NCBI GenBank assembly: GCA_947458895.1
Contig: CANHBY010000082.1
Location: 1-6,451 of the forward strand
Length of the DNA stretch: 6,451 bases
Reading direction: 5' to 3'
Source of the DNA: Burkholderiales bacterium
Lineage (GTDB): Bacteria > Pseudomonadota > Gammaproteobacteria > Burkholderiales > Burkholderiaceae_C
Shown here: positions 4,709 through 6,451 of the stretch, piece by piece
How the letters are laid out: the number at the start of each line of letters is the position of its first letter
How positions within the stretch are numbered: position 1 is the stretch's first letter
Position numbers and translations under genes: made by a program
Notes under the pieces: model-generated
What the model was told of the DNA's origin: nothing
What the model saw: only the letters and a program-made list of their open reading frames with translations
The model's database searches: none

Positions 4709-5919
4709 GCCATGCCCCAAGCCTGGAGGGGCAGGTAATCAACGAGATCGCCGGTGCGAATGGCGTTGCCTGGTGGGTTGTCGACCACACCGTCAGCCCA
4801 CACCACCGAGCTCAAGACCGCCGAGCCCTGGTTGGGAAACAGGACCAAACTGTCACCCTGTCGACGCACACGCAAGAACTCACGCCGTGAATCGGGCCGG
4901 GGCCATTCGAACCCAGCGCTCAGACGGATGGGAGATGGGTACAACTCACTGGCGCCCTGCAAGCGTTTCAAGAAAGGATGAACCATCAAGAGGCAGGTCA
5001 CGAAACTGGAGACAGGGTTACCAGGCAGGCCAATGAACCACGCTGAACCACCGCTCACCCGCGACACACGACCGAACGCCAAAGGCTTGCCAGGCTTGAT
5101 CGCGATCTGCCAGTGGTCCAGATGGCCCTCAGCGATCAGCGCGGCCCGGAGGTGGTCTTCGTCACCGACCGAGACACCACCGCTGCTGATGATCAGATCA
5201 TGATGTTCAGCCGCATTGCGCAGCGCGCGGCGTGTGGCTTCGAGCTGGTCAGGCACTGAGCCACCATCGGTGCATACGGCGCCAAGTGACTCGAGCTGCG
5301 CACGGAGCATGTCGCGGTTGGCGTTGTAAATAGAGCCGGCACGCAAGGGCTCGCCGGGTGGGGTCAGCTCATCACCGGTACTTAACAACAGCACCCGCGG
5401 CCGCTGTGCCACAAGCAGCTGGGCTACACCGACGGATGCCGCGAGACCTAAGGCCTGAGGCGTCAACCGGGCACCACGGCTCAGCACAACCGCACCTTCG
5501 GCCATGTCTTCTGCACACCGACGAATGGCTTGGCCTGAACGCGCTGGCGTGTTGATTTGAACCTGCTCGTTGGTCCATTCGCAGTGCTCTTGCATCACGA
5601 CGGCGTCAGCCCCCGACGGCAAGGGAGCGCCGGTGAAGATTCGCGCCGCGGTGTGGGCCTGCAGAGCCGAGCCCACCTGCCCTGCGGCGATGCGCTGGGA
5701 AATGGGCAAGCGAACACCAGGAGCCGCTACATCCACAGAGCGAACGGCGAAGCCATCCATGCCGGCATTATCCCAGCTGGGCACATTCACACGGGCTCGA
5801 ATGTCTTCAGAAAGAACGCGACCACAAGCCTTGTGCAATGGCACTGTTTCAACGGGCCATTGAGCGGCATCACTCAAGGCAGACAGCACACGTGCACGGG
5901 CTTCGTCCAGGCTCAGCAT
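4705..5919 (-). CDS. moeA: Molybdopterin molybdenumtransferase MoeA
   Basis: Inserts molybdate into adenylated molybdopterin, producing active molybdenum cofactor; cytoplasmic homodimer. It has 404 residues, the usual size. Motifs in order: NVPSWDNAGMDGFAVR (45-60), the segment around FTGAPLPSGADAVVMQEH (95-112), the MoCF-fold phosphate loop LLLSTGDEL (177-185), LIISSGGVSVGDEDH (242-256), KPGKPLAFG (275-283) and FIGLPGNPVSSFV (295-307). The conserved acidic residues of the active site are present in these blocks. I place the start at ATG 5919, because MLSLDEARARVL aligns with the normal N-terminus; the frame is open for another 104 codons upstream, but that part overlaps thrC in a different frame and is not conserved. 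The gap from thrC is 44 nt with only a weak GGGG ribosome site, so the gene is probably co-transcribed with thrC. Its stop overlaps moaD. Confidence 0.96.
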   Translation of the reverse strand: MLSLDEARARVLSALSDAAQWPVETVPLHKACGRVLSEDIRARVNVPSWDNAGMDGFAVRSVDVAAPGVRLPISQRIAAGQVGSALQAHTAARIFTGAPLPSGADAVVMQEHCEWTNEQVQINTPARSGQAIRRCAEDMAEGAVVLSRGARLTPQALGLAASVGVAQLLVAQRPRVLLLSTGDELTPPGEPLRAGSIYNANRDMLRAQLESLGAVCTDGGSVPDQLEATRRALRNAAEHHDLIISSGGVSVGDEDHLRAALIAEGHLDHWQIAIKPGKPLAFGRVSRVSGGSAWFIGLPGNPVSSFVTCLLMVHPFLKRLQGASELYPSPIRLSAGFEWPRPDSRREFLRVRRQGDSLVLFPNQGSAVLSSVVWADGVVDNPPGNAIRTGDLVDYLPLQAWGMA

Positions 5920-5963
5920 GATGAAAAATGCCCCATGGATGCGGCCACCCCCAACAAACTCAC

Positions 5964-6451
5964 TCAGTGCCCAACGTGGGCCGCCACATAGGTCTTGACC
6001 TGGGCGGTGTCCACCGGCATGACCACGAAGCGCTTGGGCAAGTCTTCCAGGCCTTTGAGGGACTCGGGACGCGGCACGCTGAGCCCGGTGGCTTCCACAA
6101 TGGTCTGTTCGAACTTGACAGGCAGTGCGGTCTCCAGAACGATCATCGGCACACCTGGCTCCAGGTGCAACATCGCGACCCTGAGGCCATCCGCCGTGTG
6201 AGGGTCGATCATGATGTGGTGTTGCTCCCAAGTGGAGCGAATGGTGTCGAGCCGGTTTTGATGGCTGCTGGCACCCGAGGCAAAGCCAAACTGAGGCAAG
6301 CGCTGCACTGTTTCGGTGGGCAGACTGAAGGCGCCGCGCTGGTTCAATTCAGGCCCGAACAGACGCGCCACCTCAGCACCGTCACGGTTCAAGAGGTCGA
6401 AAATAAAGCGCTCGAAATTAGAGGCCTTAGAGATGTCCATGGAGGGACTCG
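5964..6451 (-). CDS. thrC: Threonine synthase, C-terminal part (5' end outside the window)
   Basis: Pyridoxal-phosphate enzyme that converts O-phosphohomoserine to threonine, the last step of threonine synthesis. About 162 C-terminal codons are in the window, and the frame runs off the right edge; the ATG at 6440 is an internal Met (preceded in frame by Ser-Pro-Ser), not the start. Blocks typical of the longer proteobacterial/fungal type: MDISKASNFERFIFDLLNRDGAE near 6440-6372, FGFASGASSHQNRLDTIR, DPHTADGLRVA, LEPGVPMIVLETALPVKF and LPKRFVVMPVDTAQVKTYV. The PLP lysine and N-terminal domain lie outside the window. It is upstream of moeA on the same strand with a 44-nt gap. In many Burkholderiales hom and thrC precede moeA; hom would be expected just beyond the right edge. 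Confidence 0.95.
   Translation of the reverse strand, partial: SPSMDISKASNFERFIFDLLNRDGAEVARLFGPELNQRGAFSLPTETVQRLPQFGFASGASSHQNRLDTIRSTWEQHHIMIDPHTADGLRVAMLHLEPGVPMIVLETALPVKFEQTIVEATGLSVPRPESLKGLEDLPKRFVVMPVDTAQVKTYVAAHVGH

Noticed and set aside
5557..5991. 144-codon plus-strand open frame opposite moeA and the end of thrC
   Set aside because: It runs antisense across two conserved genes and the gap between them, with no recognisable domain and no ribosome binding site of note.
5920..6231. Open frame upstream of moeA on the minus strand, read as an N-terminal extension or extra gene
   Set aside because: It overlaps thrC in another frame, shows no family likeness, and the conserved MoeA N-terminus begins at 5919.

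Overview
The window looks like chromosomal DNA of a betaproteobacterium, probably order Burkholderiales and perhaps a Comamonadaceae-like freshwater lineage. The evidence is the close fit of RmuC, Ppa, PII, ThrC and MoeA to the proteobacterial versions of these families, the thrC-moeA-moaD-moaE gene order, and moderately high GC. The lineage is inferred from protein character and was not searched. Most of the window is core housekeeping sequence. I see no prophage, insertion sequence, CRISPR array, tRNA or rRNA.

Layout. Left block, plus strand: the 3' part of rmuC (start outside the window), then ppa (inorganic pyrophosphatase), then a GlnB-type PII nitrogen signalling protein. The 135-bp gap before glnB holds a strong 27-bp palindrome/hairpin and a CATAAT -10-like box. 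Middle block: a minus-strand hemerythrin-like gene faces glnB tail to tail. On its other side, divergently, lies a plus-strand 90-codon remnant of a cation-transporting P-type ATPase, consisting only of the last membrane segments. The gap between the hemerythrin gene and the remnant carries an FNR/ANR-like box, extra half-sites and a 13-bp tandem repeat. Right block, minus strand: thrC (3' part only), moeA, moaD, moaE and crcB run as one tightly packed unit with ATGA stop/start overlaps at moeA/moaD and moaE/crcB and only 3 nt between moaD and moaE.

How the genes fit together. MoaD and MoaE form molybdopterin synthase, and MoeA inserts molybdate into the finished pterin, so the right block supplies molybdenum cofactor. 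It is co-transcribed with the last step of threonine synthesis and, unusually, with a fluoride channel subunit whose first Phe-box residue is Val. GlnB senses 2-oxoglutarate, ATP and ADP to control nitrogen metabolism; Ppa removes pyrophosphate. The middle block looks like a partly eroded oxygen- or redox-linked locus: a non-heme di-iron protein, an FNR-type site and the tail of an ion pump.

No clearly new biological system is present. The points most worth checking are the ATPase remnant with its near-consensus ribosome binding site, the glnB leader palindrome, the FNR-like box and the altered Phe box of CrcB.
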